A stretch of DNA of 64,000 nucleotides from Styela clava (taxonomy: Eukaryota > Chordata > Ascidiacea > Stolidobranchia > Styelidae), in assembly GCF_964204865.1 (NCBI RefSeq), contig NC_135255.1, positions 12,925,135 to 12,989,134 on the forward strand, read 5' to 3'. Positions 22,749-34,925 of the stretch are shown piece after piece (the stretch's first letter is position 1; each line of letters begins with the position of its first letter). Under the pieces are notes generated by a model. It searched no databases, had not been told where the DNA came from, and saw nothing but the letters and a program-made list of their open reading frames with translations. Position numbers and translations under genes: made by a program.

Positions 22749-24020
22749 TAATTTCCGATACGCCAGCTTTTCGGAAACGAAGTTTATCGATCCCATATTA
22801 ATCTTCCAGCTCTCACATCATGCCAGTATTCTGTTGCTCGGAGTATAATGTTAACTACGTCTCCAAGAAGTGTTTCATCGCCACTTTGCGACTTTCATGA
22901 TCTCGACCATTTTGAACTGTAGCGGATCGCCTGCACCACGCATGATCATTTATCAATACTTCGCAATCAAAGTGGACTAGGTGCCAGTTGAAATTATAAC
23001 CTAGCCATCCTAAATAATAACTGACAATCATATTATGGCAAAAACAGCGCTGTGATCAAATCCAAAACACAAGCTCCGTTATTATACGCTGGGTGTCACA
23101 GGAATTTAAGCAATAAAACTATTCTAACTAACTACAGTATTAGTGGAATGAAGTTTTGTTAAACGTATATTTTATCATCGCCTTGTAGATTTGACAAATT
23201 TGTGCCTTGAAAGAGCTGACTAGTTTCAGCATGTTTTAGGCCAGGGCGTGCCTGAGGCATAGCGATCTTTGCAGCATGACATTTTTCACGCTTGTTACTT
23301 ATCAATTTTAATCGGTTAGTATGTTGATAAGTATTTGTCTGTTTGTTTGTCTGTCTGTCTGTTAGATGTACGCGATATCTCACGAAAGCGAGATTGAATC
23401 TGCTCCAGATTTTGCATGTGCATTCATCATATGTCGTACCAGAAGCCTATTGATTTTGGATGAATTATGTAATATAATTAGCAAGTTATTGATTAATTAG
23501 TGATGGGATTAATAGTGATAGTGATTGGGACAAGGTGTGACTATGGAGTAAAAGCGCTGTTTTGGGGGATCCCCTAACTTTCGATCGATGAGTCTTCGGT
23601 CTCTGACCATTTTATTGATTGCTAACTGCACAGCAAGAATTAGATCTGCCGCTCAAACTGATTGTCCATGTTCATTCCCAATGCCCTCACACAGAAGTAT
23701 AAAAATATTTTGTATATACTGTATATATTATATATATTGTGTATACATATTTTTGATGTAATGTGATATGGAACGATTACAAGAACAGTGTTTGTTTTAT
23801 GCGAGGATCTGCATTTAGGCATATTTCATGTTTTCGTGCATGTGAACTCAAACCGTTTATACAGACCGGTTTTGATAAGGGCTGTAGTCTAAAATAGCAC
23901 CACAATCTTGTGATTTTTTACCCTCGAGGTAATTATCACATTTTACCATAACAAAATTCTGGTTTATCTTTTTTCGTATCGACTGTTGATGAAAAGTAAG
24001 ATCATGTATTTTGATCATGT
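22749..24020. repeat. U2 repeat block R1/R2
   Basis: Matches U1 and U5. Includes a short (tgtc)n-like run near 23337-23362 and the TA-rich stretch 'tgtatatattatatatattg' near 23720. No coding sequence seen. The right end is fused directly into the middle of element A. Confidence 0.7.
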
Positions 24021-24438
24021 ATTCGCAAAAAACAAGTCAAGACGCTTGATCATTACCATCACAGCTCCCAACAAATAAATGTCCATAGTCGTGCCACTAA
24101 TTGGGACAATGGCTGTGAACTCTTCAGGAATTTCAAAATCATCATTAACTCCACGCATGAAGAGCAGTAGACTTAATGCCAGTATTTTCGTTAAGCGCCG
24201 AGGAATACGATGAAAACTTTCCCGCTTTTGCAATTGAAGCTTCTGCTATAGATTTCCCAAGCTCTTCAACACGAAGAGAATCGTCTGTATTGACAGGCTT
24301 ATATTTGCAAACGACTCTTTTATTTCCGGACATCAATACTCAATTTTTTTTATTTAATTCCGACAAATACAGCGCGGGCCACTCGAAATGTTTGCGCGGG
24401 CCACATATGGCCCGCGGGCCACGGGTTAGACGACCCTG
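24021..24438 (-). mobile_element. Element A copy 2 (hAT), left end missing
   Basis: Same transposase fragments as the other A copies (FEIPEEFTAI, MMSGNKRVV), but the left ~200 bp including GITTDGAPSMVGK are deleted; the junction is near 24020. The right terminus gacgaccctg ends at 24438. Confidence 0.75.
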
Positions 24439-24446
24439 ACTCAGAT

Positions 24447-25470
24447 TATAGCGGAGGGCAAATACCAGTACATCACATTTGCGTTGCGTATTTCACGCTT
24501 TCGCTCAGAATTAATTTCTGGAAACGTCGTTTACAACTGAGTAATGCGATAAATGAAAACACTATTTCACATGACGTATATTCACGGTTTTCGTCATAAC
24601 GGGGCCCTTGCAAGATCTAGGAAAAATCGCGCTTGCGGCGGTACCCGCGCAGGGGGGTAGGGAAATATTTTGAGGGAAGTAGAAGCGGACGCTCGTTAGG
24701 AGGGGTCGATAGATGCACGCGGGTTGTTGAGCCGGTCGAATGGCGGTAATTCGTCCGGTTTGCTGCCCCCGACCCATTTAGACCCCTGAGTAATTCGGAT
24801 AACACATTTTTTGTGACAAACTTGATCTCAATTGCTTCGTATAACTTAAATATGGCATCTCTACCTATTACCATTCCGAGATATTACCTGGAATCACTGA
24901 AGCGTGACTGGGGGTAGGAGAAAAAAATGCATTTAAATAATTATTCCAGCCGTGCCCATGTCTTTAGATTCCTAATAGGATTCGCCAGAATATTGCAATA
25001 ATTTAAAATCCCTTCACCGTGACTGGGGGTGGGTGGAAAAACATATTTAAAAAAACATTTAACTAACTTTTCCAACCATCCTTATGTTCTTCAATTCCTA
25101 ACAGGACCTCTCAGAGGCCTGTAATAAGTCAAAATCACTGGGTCGTGACTGTGGGGTAGGAGAAAAAAAATCCTTAAAAAATTTTTTCCAACTATTTCTA
25201 TGTACTAAATTTCTTAATATCTTCATTCCGAGCCGCACAACATTCTAAAGTCACAGGAGCGTAACGGGGAGGTGAAAATACCAATTTTCCGGTTGTGCAA
25301 TATTCAATTAATTGTTCTTATTGGTAACTAAGCAACGCGTTGCCCAAAAACGTTTTTGACTCGCTCTCTCTGGCTCGATCGTTCTGAAAAATATTCTTAG
25401 TTAGTTAGGTCTAAACCCCTCAATTTTTGTCCGGATCGGCACGCCAGTTTTCAAGGAAACGCACGTCAAA
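24447..25470. repeat. U2 block R3 (GC-rich plus ~120-bp subrepeats)
   Basis: Same organisation as the U1 copy. Subrepeat cores 'cgtgactgggggtaggag', 'cgtgactgggggtgggtgg' and 'cgtgactgtggggtaggag' are visible from about 24903. Confidence 0.65.
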
Positions 25471-27625
25471 TAAAATGGCCGATTGACGGCTTGAACTGTC
25501 AGTAATTCAGATCGTGAATTTGTTTCATTCCCGTTATCTATAACAAGACATAAAAGTGAAACTAATTAGTATGATCATAAATCATCGAGGACTATTTGAA
25601 AAAGAAGTACAGTCAAAAATAATTTTTAAATATTTTTAAAATTCTCTAATACATCTCTTTCACTTTGGAATAATAAACTAGCAATTTGGAAGATACGAGA
25701 GATCTATTGAGTATACTTATTATCCTCAATCTTAGTTATGTTTCACTTTTATAATATAACTTGGTATCATTATTGGCTCTACGTCGAGTCGCACAATGTG
25801 TGAGGCCATTGCAATTGAGATCTAGCTAGTATCAGTTAGACCAGGGGTGGCCTACCTTTCACACACCATGCGCCACATTTTAAACATAATGTTTCAGATG
25901 CGCCGTAAATCTCTTGTATTCCCACGCCCAATGTCCGCTTTTTGTTGAAATTATATAAATCTATGATACACACATATATATACACACGTATATGTAGTTT
26001 TTACAATTTACAACTTCACATGAATAGAAATTAAGCAAGGAAGTATAATGAATAAAACTGATCAATTTTAAGTACCGCCTTTATGAGACTTTTGCTGCTG
26101 TTTTACTTTCGCCAGTTTTTTTATTCTTGGAGTTAAGTTTGTTACTGAGAGGAGCAGTGCATTCTTCAAATTTAAATCTGTAAGTCTTGACCTCGCTTTG
26201 CTTTTAATTAGTTTCATGGCAGAAAATGTTTTTTCACATCTATATGTCGTTCCGAAACGACATATAAAACCCTGGACAAATTTTCTCAGTTCTGGAAAAT
26301 TTTCACGAGGTAACGATTGCCAGAACTTGATCATGTCAGATGCACTTGGGACTGAAGAAAGCTCATCAAATTGAATTTTCAATGATGTATGAGTTTTCAA
26401 GTCAATTAGTTCCAAATGTATATTGCTTGGCATCTTCATTATGGTTAGTTCACTAAGTGCAAATGGGTTTATAAAAGCAAGTATAGAGTCTTCTTCTTTT
26501 GAAATATCATGGAAACGACTTTCAAATAACTCTTGCAATAACTTGATTTTTTCTGTGTATATTGCCAAATTGCCATTATCAGCAGCACATTCACGGTGTT
26601 ATTTTATGTGAGATACGATTAAGAAGTAAAGTTAGGCGTAATATTGTGACAACAGGCCCTTAGTATCAATCTCTACTCCACTCTACCCTCGATTCTAATT
26701 GGCCTTTGCTAATCAGCTGTTTGGCCTAGCGTCGCGTGATTTTACTCCAGGGGCTTCTTCGAGATTAGTACTTGCGTCACAGCAAGCGATTTTACGGTTC
26801 GCTTTTGTTGACAACGGTCATTTGAAATTTGGATGGAAAAGGTGGTATTTAGGGGTCATTTTCAGCATGTTGTGGGTTGATTTATGAGAAATTTGTTGGT
26901 TGGTTGGAAAAAGGTTGTTCAATGGTTATTGGGAGATATTTGGGAAGTCTGAGCAATGGAAAATCCATGTTTCAAGCTGATAAATGACGATTTTCTATTT
27001 TTCCAGAAGTTCTGAACTTTTCACTTCAGTAGGGAAAAAATAGTAAATTTTACTAATTTTTGCTAAAAGTCTAGAATGAATGTCATAAAGTCCATCCAAA
27101 AGCTAACGTCGATAATCGCCTGTTGTTTCTAATTCCAACAAGCCGTAAGTGGGCGACGTGGAGTAAGAAGAATAGGTTTTAGGTACAATCAAAAGTCACC
27201 ATGTAAATCGCAAAAAAACGGCTTGGCGTGGAGAAGCCAAGTGCAATTAACAATTTTGGCATGAAAAGGGTTAAAGATGCAATGCGCCACCTCTAATCAT
27301 GCAATGCGCCACGTTTGGCGCATGCGCCATAGGTTGGCCACCCCTGAGTTAGACATACAAATTTGAAAGATTGTAGTTTTTTATATTTCCATATATCGGA
27401 TCCGGTGACTGGGCTGAAAACATTTACAATCGGAATTTTGTAAATTCAAAAAATCAGGTATAATAAAAATTTCATTTTCTGTTTAAATATAGAAATCCGT
27501 TTATAAATCATAATTTTACGTTTTTTTATGTTTTATAATTGTAAATTAATTTTAGGTCGAACACAAGAGACAAAGGAACACAATTTGGCAAATAGACTTG
27601 TTCAGAAACAAAGACATACAATATA
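25471..27625 (+). promoter_or_regulatory. alpha2 5' flank, interrupted by element D
   Basis: P-alpha sequence at 25471-25841 and 27355-27625, split by the 1505-bp element D at the agttagac octamer. Whether alpha2 expression is affected cannot be judged. Confidence 0.5.
25842..27346 (-). mobile_element. Element D: hAT transposon remnant with perfect 8-bp target duplication
   Basis: Starts caggggtggcctacc, ends ggttggccacccctg (inverted termini), flanked by agttagac at 25834-25841 and 27347-27354. A minus-strand 166-aa open frame (26068-26568) contains the hAT C-terminal region: ENFPELRKFVQGF, YRCEKTFSAMKLIKSKARSRLTD, similar to GTF2IRD2/EPM2AIP1-type hAT proteins. The N-terminal and catalytic core are absent, so it is non-autonomous. 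Alpha1, alpha4 and alpha5 show the empty site. Confidence 0.92.
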
Positions 27626-29650
27626 ATGGGTAATATTGTGATGTTGTTATATACCTATCATGTTTACGATTAGATCATATGAAATGCGGAATAAGTATAA
27701 AGTTTTAAATGTTTGGTATGTTTTATTTGAAGGAAATACCAGAAGAAATGTTATCATTTCGTTGATAGCAGTTGTTCTTATAATCAGCGGCATTGTAGTT
27801 GCGATTGTAACAAATATGAACACTTTTTCTTTTACTATCACCACTACAACTCCGACTACAACTCCGACGAATACTACTGCCGCTTCAACAACTACTGAGA
27901 CTATCCAGATGTTAACAGAAAAAGAGACCACAACTGATCCAGGTTGGCTATAAATACCTGAAAACGAAAAGTGGCATAATTTTAAATAAAAAGGGTAACA
28001 AGGTTTCGGTTTCAAACTCTTACTTAACAGACGTGTGCAAAATGCACTTGAATTGCATGTACATGCGAATGATATATTTATAATCAATCGAAACAAGTCA
28101 GTCAAGCAGTCATGTAATTAGTATCAGAGACATCCAATTAATCTATTAATGCAAAAAAAAAAATGTTCACGTCGGGTTGATTTGTGATGGAGGGAATGCA
28201 TAATATACAACTATCCTATAGTGACAAATGATTTATAGGACTTCTGTGCGCTACTACAAATATTCTATCATTGAATAAACGAACGTTTTTTGATTGGTAG
28301 TAAACGCGCTATGTACTATAACAATTCGGGTTCGAAATGAATTACGATTGCACCTATTGTTTAAATCTCCCGGATAGGTTTCATTGACTGAACAAGTTAT
28401 ATTCAAACCTCTCTGTTTTTACTAATTTCCAAAAATTTTGAGCTTGAACAGAATAAACTTGATCGATCTTAACTTATTCTGCAGGTCCGGCTTGTTACTG
28501 GATTGAAATCGATAAATCAATCAGCATGAATTATGATGATGCGGTTGACGCCTGTTTGAAAAAGAATGGAGTTATTGGTTCTCCGAAAGATGAAAATGCT
28601 CTTAACGCATTTATGGACTATGTGAGACCGGAAAGAGGATACCGTATAAGAATATGGACAAGTTTACAGATTGATCCTGAGGTAATTAACTGTCTTAGAA
28701 AATACTAAATCAAAACATTTGAGTTCAAAAGGGTTTGTATATGTTTTACCATGCGTTAATTGAACAATTCGAAAAAATTAGCAAAAACTGTTGCTAGAGG
28801 CTGGTAGAGGCTAACCATAAGCAACGAAATATTTTGTAGTTATTTTTTTTAAACAAGAAAATGATGCTTAAATATATAGATACGAATGCCAAAGCGAAGC
28901 ATTAGCCTACCTTACCTTTTACAGAAACCTTACGTAGTCTACTCTACTGTACGGTACGATGGAAAAAACTTACGCGTTTCGCGTAGCATGAGAGAGGTCG
29001 CTGAACCGCTACAAATGATTTTTTTTAATTTGGAAGAGGTCATCACACAAATTTCGGACGGAAAATCGAATCACATAGACTCATAAAGCACACAGGAAGT
29101 TTAGAAATAAATTAAGTAGTAGATCTCAAGCGAAAAATACGTTCTTAAACCACTAAAATTTCGAAGCAATTGGTCTAGTAGTAGATGAGGAAAGCAGTTG
29201 TTTCATAAAAAGAAGAAAAATATCAGCGAAAACAACAAACAACCTCATAATAACAAAACGATCCATAGATACACTAGAATGAGTTTAATAAAATATTGCT
29301 GTTATCCCCCCCAATCGAATTCTCCCAGCAATTCCAACCTTTGAACTAACTTATTAATATTGCATTAATTAAACCATGCTATCTCTCAAATTCAATTGAC
29401 TTATTTTTAGACGAATGTGATATCACCTGAGGGTGCATACACCAAATGGTCAAAATGGAAACCTGACCTAGGGTCTTCGTTCATAATTTATACCGGAATT
29501 ATGCTGATGGTACATGTAGACAAGACAACAGACGAGAACGGGATGGCAAATTGGTTTGTCACATCAATAGCATACGGTGTTGTATGTCAAACTCATCTAA
29601 ATGACAAAAAAAGGCCAAACGATGTTGATTACCTCGATGGACCATGTTAA
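27626..29650 (+). CDS. alpha2: membrane-anchored C-type-lectin-like protein, 4 exons
   Basis: Predicted 216 aa. Exons 27626-27629, 27733-27942, 28485-28681, 29411-29650 (651 nt, phases consistent). MGNTRRN, anchor, then the longest stalk form, ending TEKETTTDP, followed by GPACYW and the CTLD. The long-loop triad position reads K-P-D (KWKPDLGSSFIIYTG). As in the paralogs, both loop cysteines and the WND motif are absent and the C-terminal residue is Cys. Here intron 1 is open in frame from an upstream ATG (27675, MRNKYK), so an unspliced transcript could also be translated, with a longer N-terminus. Poly(A) signal candidate at 29830. Closest to alpha3. Confidence 0.85.
28854..29276. repeat. 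Intron-3 element of alpha2
   Basis: Ortholog of the element in alpha1 intron 3: same ends (caagaaaatgatgc ... gatccatagatacac). Confidence 0.6.
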
Positions 29651-30496
29651 AATTTTTTTATTCAGAGATTAAAACGATTATTACGTATATGATTTTTTTC
29701 TAATATTCGCCAATCCCGTGATACTTCTTATCTGTCAATTTCTCATAAATTTGTAGATGTATAAACTGGCGTTTCAATTGTAGAACAATGCCAATATAAT
29801 TGACATAAGTCATCTGCAAAAGAACTGACAATAAAAATCGGTTAGATTTGCCGAAATTGCCAATGTTTTGGAGCCAGCCAATAAACTCATTTTATTTTGG
29901 AAAACGATGCATGTTGTATATATCAACGATGAGTTGACAAAATCATTAGGTTTGCATCTTGAACGCCATAATAATTACATACATACAAAATTCAAAAGAA
30001 ATCGATACTGACGGTTTCCTTATGAAAGTGTGACATACTTTGTATTCGAATAAAATTTCTTTCTCATCTAGTGTCGTATTGAGAAAACCATTGCGGGTTT
30101 TTAGGTGAAAGTGAACCTATCAGTTCTGCGATGAAAAAAAAGATACCGAAACCGGCCTGTATGGTGGAGAAAGAATGAACTAGTTTATGTTTCTGTAATC
30201 TGCAGACGATCGTTGTTAATTTATATTTCTGCCGCATAACCAGAACATCCAAGGTATTAAGGAGAATGATCTCACAGTCTGACATATATCTTATTTAAGA
30301 GGTAGTCGCTTGATGATTTATACAAGATAGAACTTTGAAAATGCAAAGACAGCAAGACAGCTTTGGGTAGTTCAATTATTGGACATTTGCAGAGTATACA
30401 AAATATCTTCGTCCATACGCTTCTTTTGGATGCATTTGGTCTCTTAAGAGTAAATGAATAGTCCGGTAAGATGACATATAAGAGAAGTGGTATTCA

Positions 30497-32001
30497 CGTC
30501 AACTAAAATGGCCGATTGAATAAATTTGAAATATTTTCAAAATTTCTTATATAACTGTTTCACTTTGGTATTATTACCATCTTTCACAAACCGAAAAATC
30601 ACAGCCAGTTGGGAGACGCACGTGATGTCAGTTGTCTCGTCAGACTGAATCGAAAGGAACTGGCAATTCTCAATTTCCAGAGCCAAATGTTGTAAATAAA
30701 TTTTATACATTGAGTCGAGCAAATCATTTTGGATATCCTTAGATGTCCCTTTCGAAACAGTTGCGGCATCGAGATGATCTCTCAATACTGTATCTAGGGA
30801 TGCGGCGTATTCCACCATATCCAAAAATACCCCTCTATTAGAAGAGCCAGCCCGTTCATCGTGCCCACGGAGGGACAGCTCGTGACAACCAATGAACTTC
30901 AAAACAACTATCAATCGACCGAGAACATGGCGGTTTTTCTCGACGTTTTGGTTGTGCCGACGAATAGAAACCGCGCGTCCTTCATCCAACTGTGCTGCAA
31001 TATTAACATTTCCGAATGTTCGGTATTTTACTGCATTGTTCAGATGCTCCATAGAAGATTGATGATCCCTGGCACGCTCGGAAAGATGTTTGAGATCTCT
31101 AAAATCAAATTTATACCAACGTGAGTCACGGGGGTAGCAAAAAGTAGGCAATAAAAACAAAAAAGTGCATTTTTGTCCTCGCTGTAACACAACCATTCGT
31201 GTTTTTTATACCAAGTTCCTGCGCAGAATGTACGCCGACGCGTTCCTCCGTCATGGGATTGTCCAGTGAACAATTTTTTGGTTGATAAGGCCCAAGACGT
31301 TGTACCTCTAATTTTTGTTCCAGCGGCAGCTGCGAAAACGGAGTGCGAAGTAGTGCATCAACCTTAATCATTATGAGGTCTAAGGCTAAGAAATGCGAAG
31401 TCGGAAAGAAGTGAGGAGCTCAAAAGACATGTGGAAAATCGAAAGCAAATGGACTAAAGGTCTCTAACTGATTCAAATAGCGAAACAAGGAACAAAAACG
31501 AAGGCGAGGAAACTATCAACTCTTCAAGCAACCAACGAACGAGAAGGAATGCGTGAATATGTCAACACGTTGTTGTAAGAAACGTCGGCATTGTGTCGTC
31601 ATAATTTCGGGGCTAGCCCCGATCGGCCCCGATTATTTAGTAAAAGAAACAGAAAACAAACGAGACAAACGCGGCGAGTGGAAGATAAAAGAGAGAATAC
31701 GATATACAATGAGCAACCGGGGCAAAATCGGCGTCGCCCCGTCGACGTTCGGCGAAGGCTTTGCGAGCAAAAAATGAACCATGTCGGGAGAATATGGCTA
31801 GTGTAGACAGTCTGTGCAACCGATATTGAGGTATTTTTCGAATATTTTTTATTATACCGAAAAAACAACCGGGGCATTGCCCCGGTTGGCCCTATTGACG
31901 CGCCGTCACTGTAATTTGGTATTATTATTATTGGCGCTACGTCGATTTGCCCAATGTGCGAGGCTATTGCAGTTGAGATCTAGCTAGTATCAGTTAGACA
32001 T
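30497..32001. pseudogene. beta2 flank, deleted and invaded by element B
   Basis: Only scraps of the P-beta flank remain (30497-30575 and 31912-32001), around a truncated element B. No beta exons remain: the flank breaks at 'agttagacat' and joins block R2 directly. Confidence 0.7.
30575..31911 (-). mobile_element. Element B copy 1 (hAT, ZMYM1/TTF-type), left 1.7 kb deleted
   Basis: Right terminus 'gacgcgccgtcactg' ends at 31911 and is followed by taatttgg. Minus-strand frames show a TTF-type zinc-finger region (WYKKHEWLCY...CFYCLLFA, 31040-31273) and a 219-aa DUF4371-like transposase core (30537-31196: NRGVFLDMVEY, QNDLLDS, LSIQSDETTD, QLAVIFRFVKDG). The frame across 'caaacc' (about 30587) is intact here, whereas both longer copies have lost one base at this spot. 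The C-terminal dimerisation region is missing. Confidence 0.85.
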
Positions 32002-32793
32002 CAGGGCGTGCCTGAGAAATAGCGATCTTTGCAGCATGATATTTTGTTAGTATGTCGTCACGCTTGATTACTTATCGATCTTAAGATCGGTAAGTATGTT
32101 CATGGTATTTGTCTGTGTGTCTGTTAGATGAACGCGATATCTCAAGAAGGCGAGGTTGAATCTGCTCCAAATTTTGCATGTGCATTTACCACATCTCGTA
32201 CCAGAAGCCTATTGATTTTGGATGAATTATGTCGTATAATTAGTGAGTTATTGATTAATTAGTTATGGGACACGCGGTGTCACTATAGAGCCATGATTGG
32301 AAACCACAGTTTTGATTGATAAGTCTTCGGTCTCCAACCGATGTTCTCGTTTTATTGATTGCTAACTGCACAACAAGAATTAGATCTGCCGCTCATACTG
32401 ATTGTCTATGTTCATTCTCAATGCCATCACACAGAAGTATGAAAGTATTTTTGTATGTACTGTATATATTATATATATTGTGTATATATATTTTGATGTA
32501 ATGTGACATGGAACGATTACAAGAACAATGTTTGTTTTATGCGAGGATCTGCATTTAGGCATATTTCATGTTTTCGTGCATGTAAACTCAAACCGTTTAT
32601 ACAGACCGGTTTTGATAAGGGCTGTAGTCTAACATAGCACCACAATCTTGTGATTTTTTACCCTCGAGGTAATTATCACATTTTACCATAACAAAATTCT
32701 GGTTTATCTTTTTTCGTATCGACTGTTGATAAAAAGTAAGATCATGTTTTTTGACCAATAAGAGGCTGTGGGTGTGTAGATGAAACCTTAGAT
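32002..32793. repeat. U3 repeat block R2
   Basis: Starts cagggcgtgcctgag. Contains the perfect-looking hairpin 'cttatcgatcttaagatcgg...taag' near 32070-32096, a tgtctgtg run, and a TA-rich tract near 32462-32491. No gene seen. Confidence 0.65.
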
Positions 32794-33426
32794 CAGGGTC
32801 GTCCGATCTTTTTGGCCAAAGGGCCACATGTAATTTACTAATAAGTGCGTGGCCCACTTAACATTGTAGTGATGTTTTAGTTTTGCTACACTGACTACAG
32901 GTTTATAAAAAAAAAATACCCTCACGCCAAACTTTCACAGTTATTAGAACAATAAAACTGTTGTTTCCCAACCATTGATGGGGCGCCATCAGTGGTTATT
33001 CCCAAAAGTTTCGCAAAAAACAAGTCAAGACGCTTGATCATTTCCATCACAGCTCCCAACAAATAAATGTCCATAGTCGTGCCACTAATTGGGACAATGG
33101 CTGTGAATTCTTCAGGAATTTCAAAATCATCATTGACTCCACGCATGAAGAGCAGTAGACTTAATGCCAGTATTTTTGTTAAGCGCCGAGGAATACGATG
33201 AAAACTTTCCCGCTTTTGCAATTGAAGCTTCTGCTATAGATTTCCCAAGCTCTTCAACACGAAGAGAATTGTCTGTATTGACAGGCTTATATTTGCAAAC
33301 GACTCTTTTATTTCCGGACATCAATACTCAATTTTTTTTATTTAATTCCGACAAATACAGCGCGGGCCACACAAAATGTTTGCGCGGGCCACATATGGCC
33401 CGCGGGTCACGGGTTAGACGACCCTG
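32794..33426 (-). mobile_element. Element A copy 3 (hAT), complete ends and target duplication
   Basis: 633 bp from cagggtcgtc to gacgaccctg (10-bp terminal inverted repeats), flanked by ccttagat at 32786-32793 and 33427-33434. Minus-strand transposase pieces: MMSGNKRVVCKY near the right end, then FEIPEEFTAI, LLGAVMEMIKRL and GITTDGAPSMVGK. An internally deleted, non-autonomous derivative: the rest of the transposase is absent. Confidence 0.93.
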
Positions 33427-33434
33427 CCTTAGAT

Positions 33435-34551
33435 TATATCGGAGGGCAAATAACAGTACATCACATATGCGTTAAGTATTTCACGTTTTTGCTCAGAATT
33501 AAGTTCTGGAAACGTCGTTTACAACTCAGTAATGCGATAAATGAAAACACTATTTCACATGACGTATATTCACGGTTTTCGTCATAACGGGGCCCTTGCA
33601 AGATCTAGAAAAAATCGCGCCTGCGGCGTTACCCGCAAGGAGGAAGGTAAAGAAATATTTTGAGGGAAGTAGAAGCGGACGCTTGTTAGAAGGGGTCGAT
33701 AGATGCACGCGGGTTGTTGCGCCGGACGAAAGGCGGTAATTCGTCCGGTTTGCTGCCCCCGACCCATTTAGACCCCTGAGTAATTTGGATAACACATCAT
33801 AAACCAGTAACTCCTAATGGAAGTCGAGTTTCATCAATGTCCGGGTCCGTAATCACTCAACCGTGGCGACAGTTTTTGTGATAAACTTGATCTCAATTGC
33901 TTCGTATAACCTAAATATGGCATCCATACCTATTACCATTCCGAGATATTACCTGGAATCACTGAAGCGTGACTGGGGGTACGAGAAAAAAATGCATTTA
34001 AATAAATATTTTAAACGTGCCCATGTCTTTAGATTCTTAATAAGATTCGCCAGAAGATTGCAATAATTTAAAATCCCTATACCGTGACTGGGGGTGGATG
34101 TAAAAAAATATTTAAAAAAAAACATTGACCTAACCTTTCCAACCATCCTTATGTTCTTCAATTCCTAACAGGACCTCTCAGAGGCCTTTGATGAGTCAAA
34201 ATCACTGGGTCGTGACCGGGGGTAGGAGAAAAAAAAATTTCAAATAACTTTTCCAACTATTTTCATGTACTATATTTTTTAATATCCTCATTCCGAGCCG
34301 CACAACATTCCAAAGTCACTGGAGCGTAACGGGGAGGGGGAAATACCAAATTTCCGGTCATGAAATATTCAATAAATTGTTCTTATCGGTAATTAGGCAA
34401 CGCATTGCCGAAAATCGTTTTGACTCGTCTTCTCTGGCTCGATCGTTCTGAAAAATATTCTTAGTTAGTTTGGATTAGTTAGATCTAAACCCCGACCCTC
34501 ATGTCAATTTTTGTCCGGATCGGCACGCCAGTTTTCAAGGAAACGCACGTC
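33435..34551. repeat. U3 block R3 (GC-rich plus ~120-bp subrepeats)
   Basis: Same layout as in U1. This version has an extra segment 'cataaaccagtaactcc...' (about 33798-33870) that is absent from U1 and U2 and shared with U4, U5 and U6. Confidence 0.65.
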
Positions 34552-34925
34552 AAATAAAATGGCCGATTGACGGCTTGAACTGCCAGTAATTCAGACAGTG
34601 AACTTGTTTCATTCCCGATATCTATAACAAGACATAAAAGTGAAACTAATTAGCATGATCATAAATCATCGAGGACTATTTGAAAAAGTAGTATAGTCAA
34701 GAATAATTTTGAAATATTTTCAAAATTCTCTAATACATCTCTTTCACTTTGGAATAATAAACTAGCAATTTGGAAGATACGAGAGATCTATTGAGTATAC
34801 TTATTATCCTCAATCTTAGTTATGTTTCACTTTTATAATATAACTTGGTATTGTTATTGGCTCCACGTCGAGTCGCACAAGGTGTGATACTATTGCGATT
34901 GAGATCTAGCTAGTATCAGTTAGAC

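Larger units (their letters stand above)
22680..32001 (+). repeat. Array unit U2 (alpha2 gene plus truncated beta2)
   Basis: Contents: fragment of element F, block R1/R2, truncated element A, block R3, alpha flank carrying element D, alpha2 gene, and a beta2 flank with a deletion that removed the left part of element B. Confidence 0.8.

Noticed and set aside
31553-31877. Open frames on both strands near the right end of element B (e.g. RHNFGASPDRPRLF, MSTRCCKKRRH)
   Set aside because: They lie in the non-coding subterminal region with palindromes (cggggctagccccg) and are not part of the transposase reading frames.
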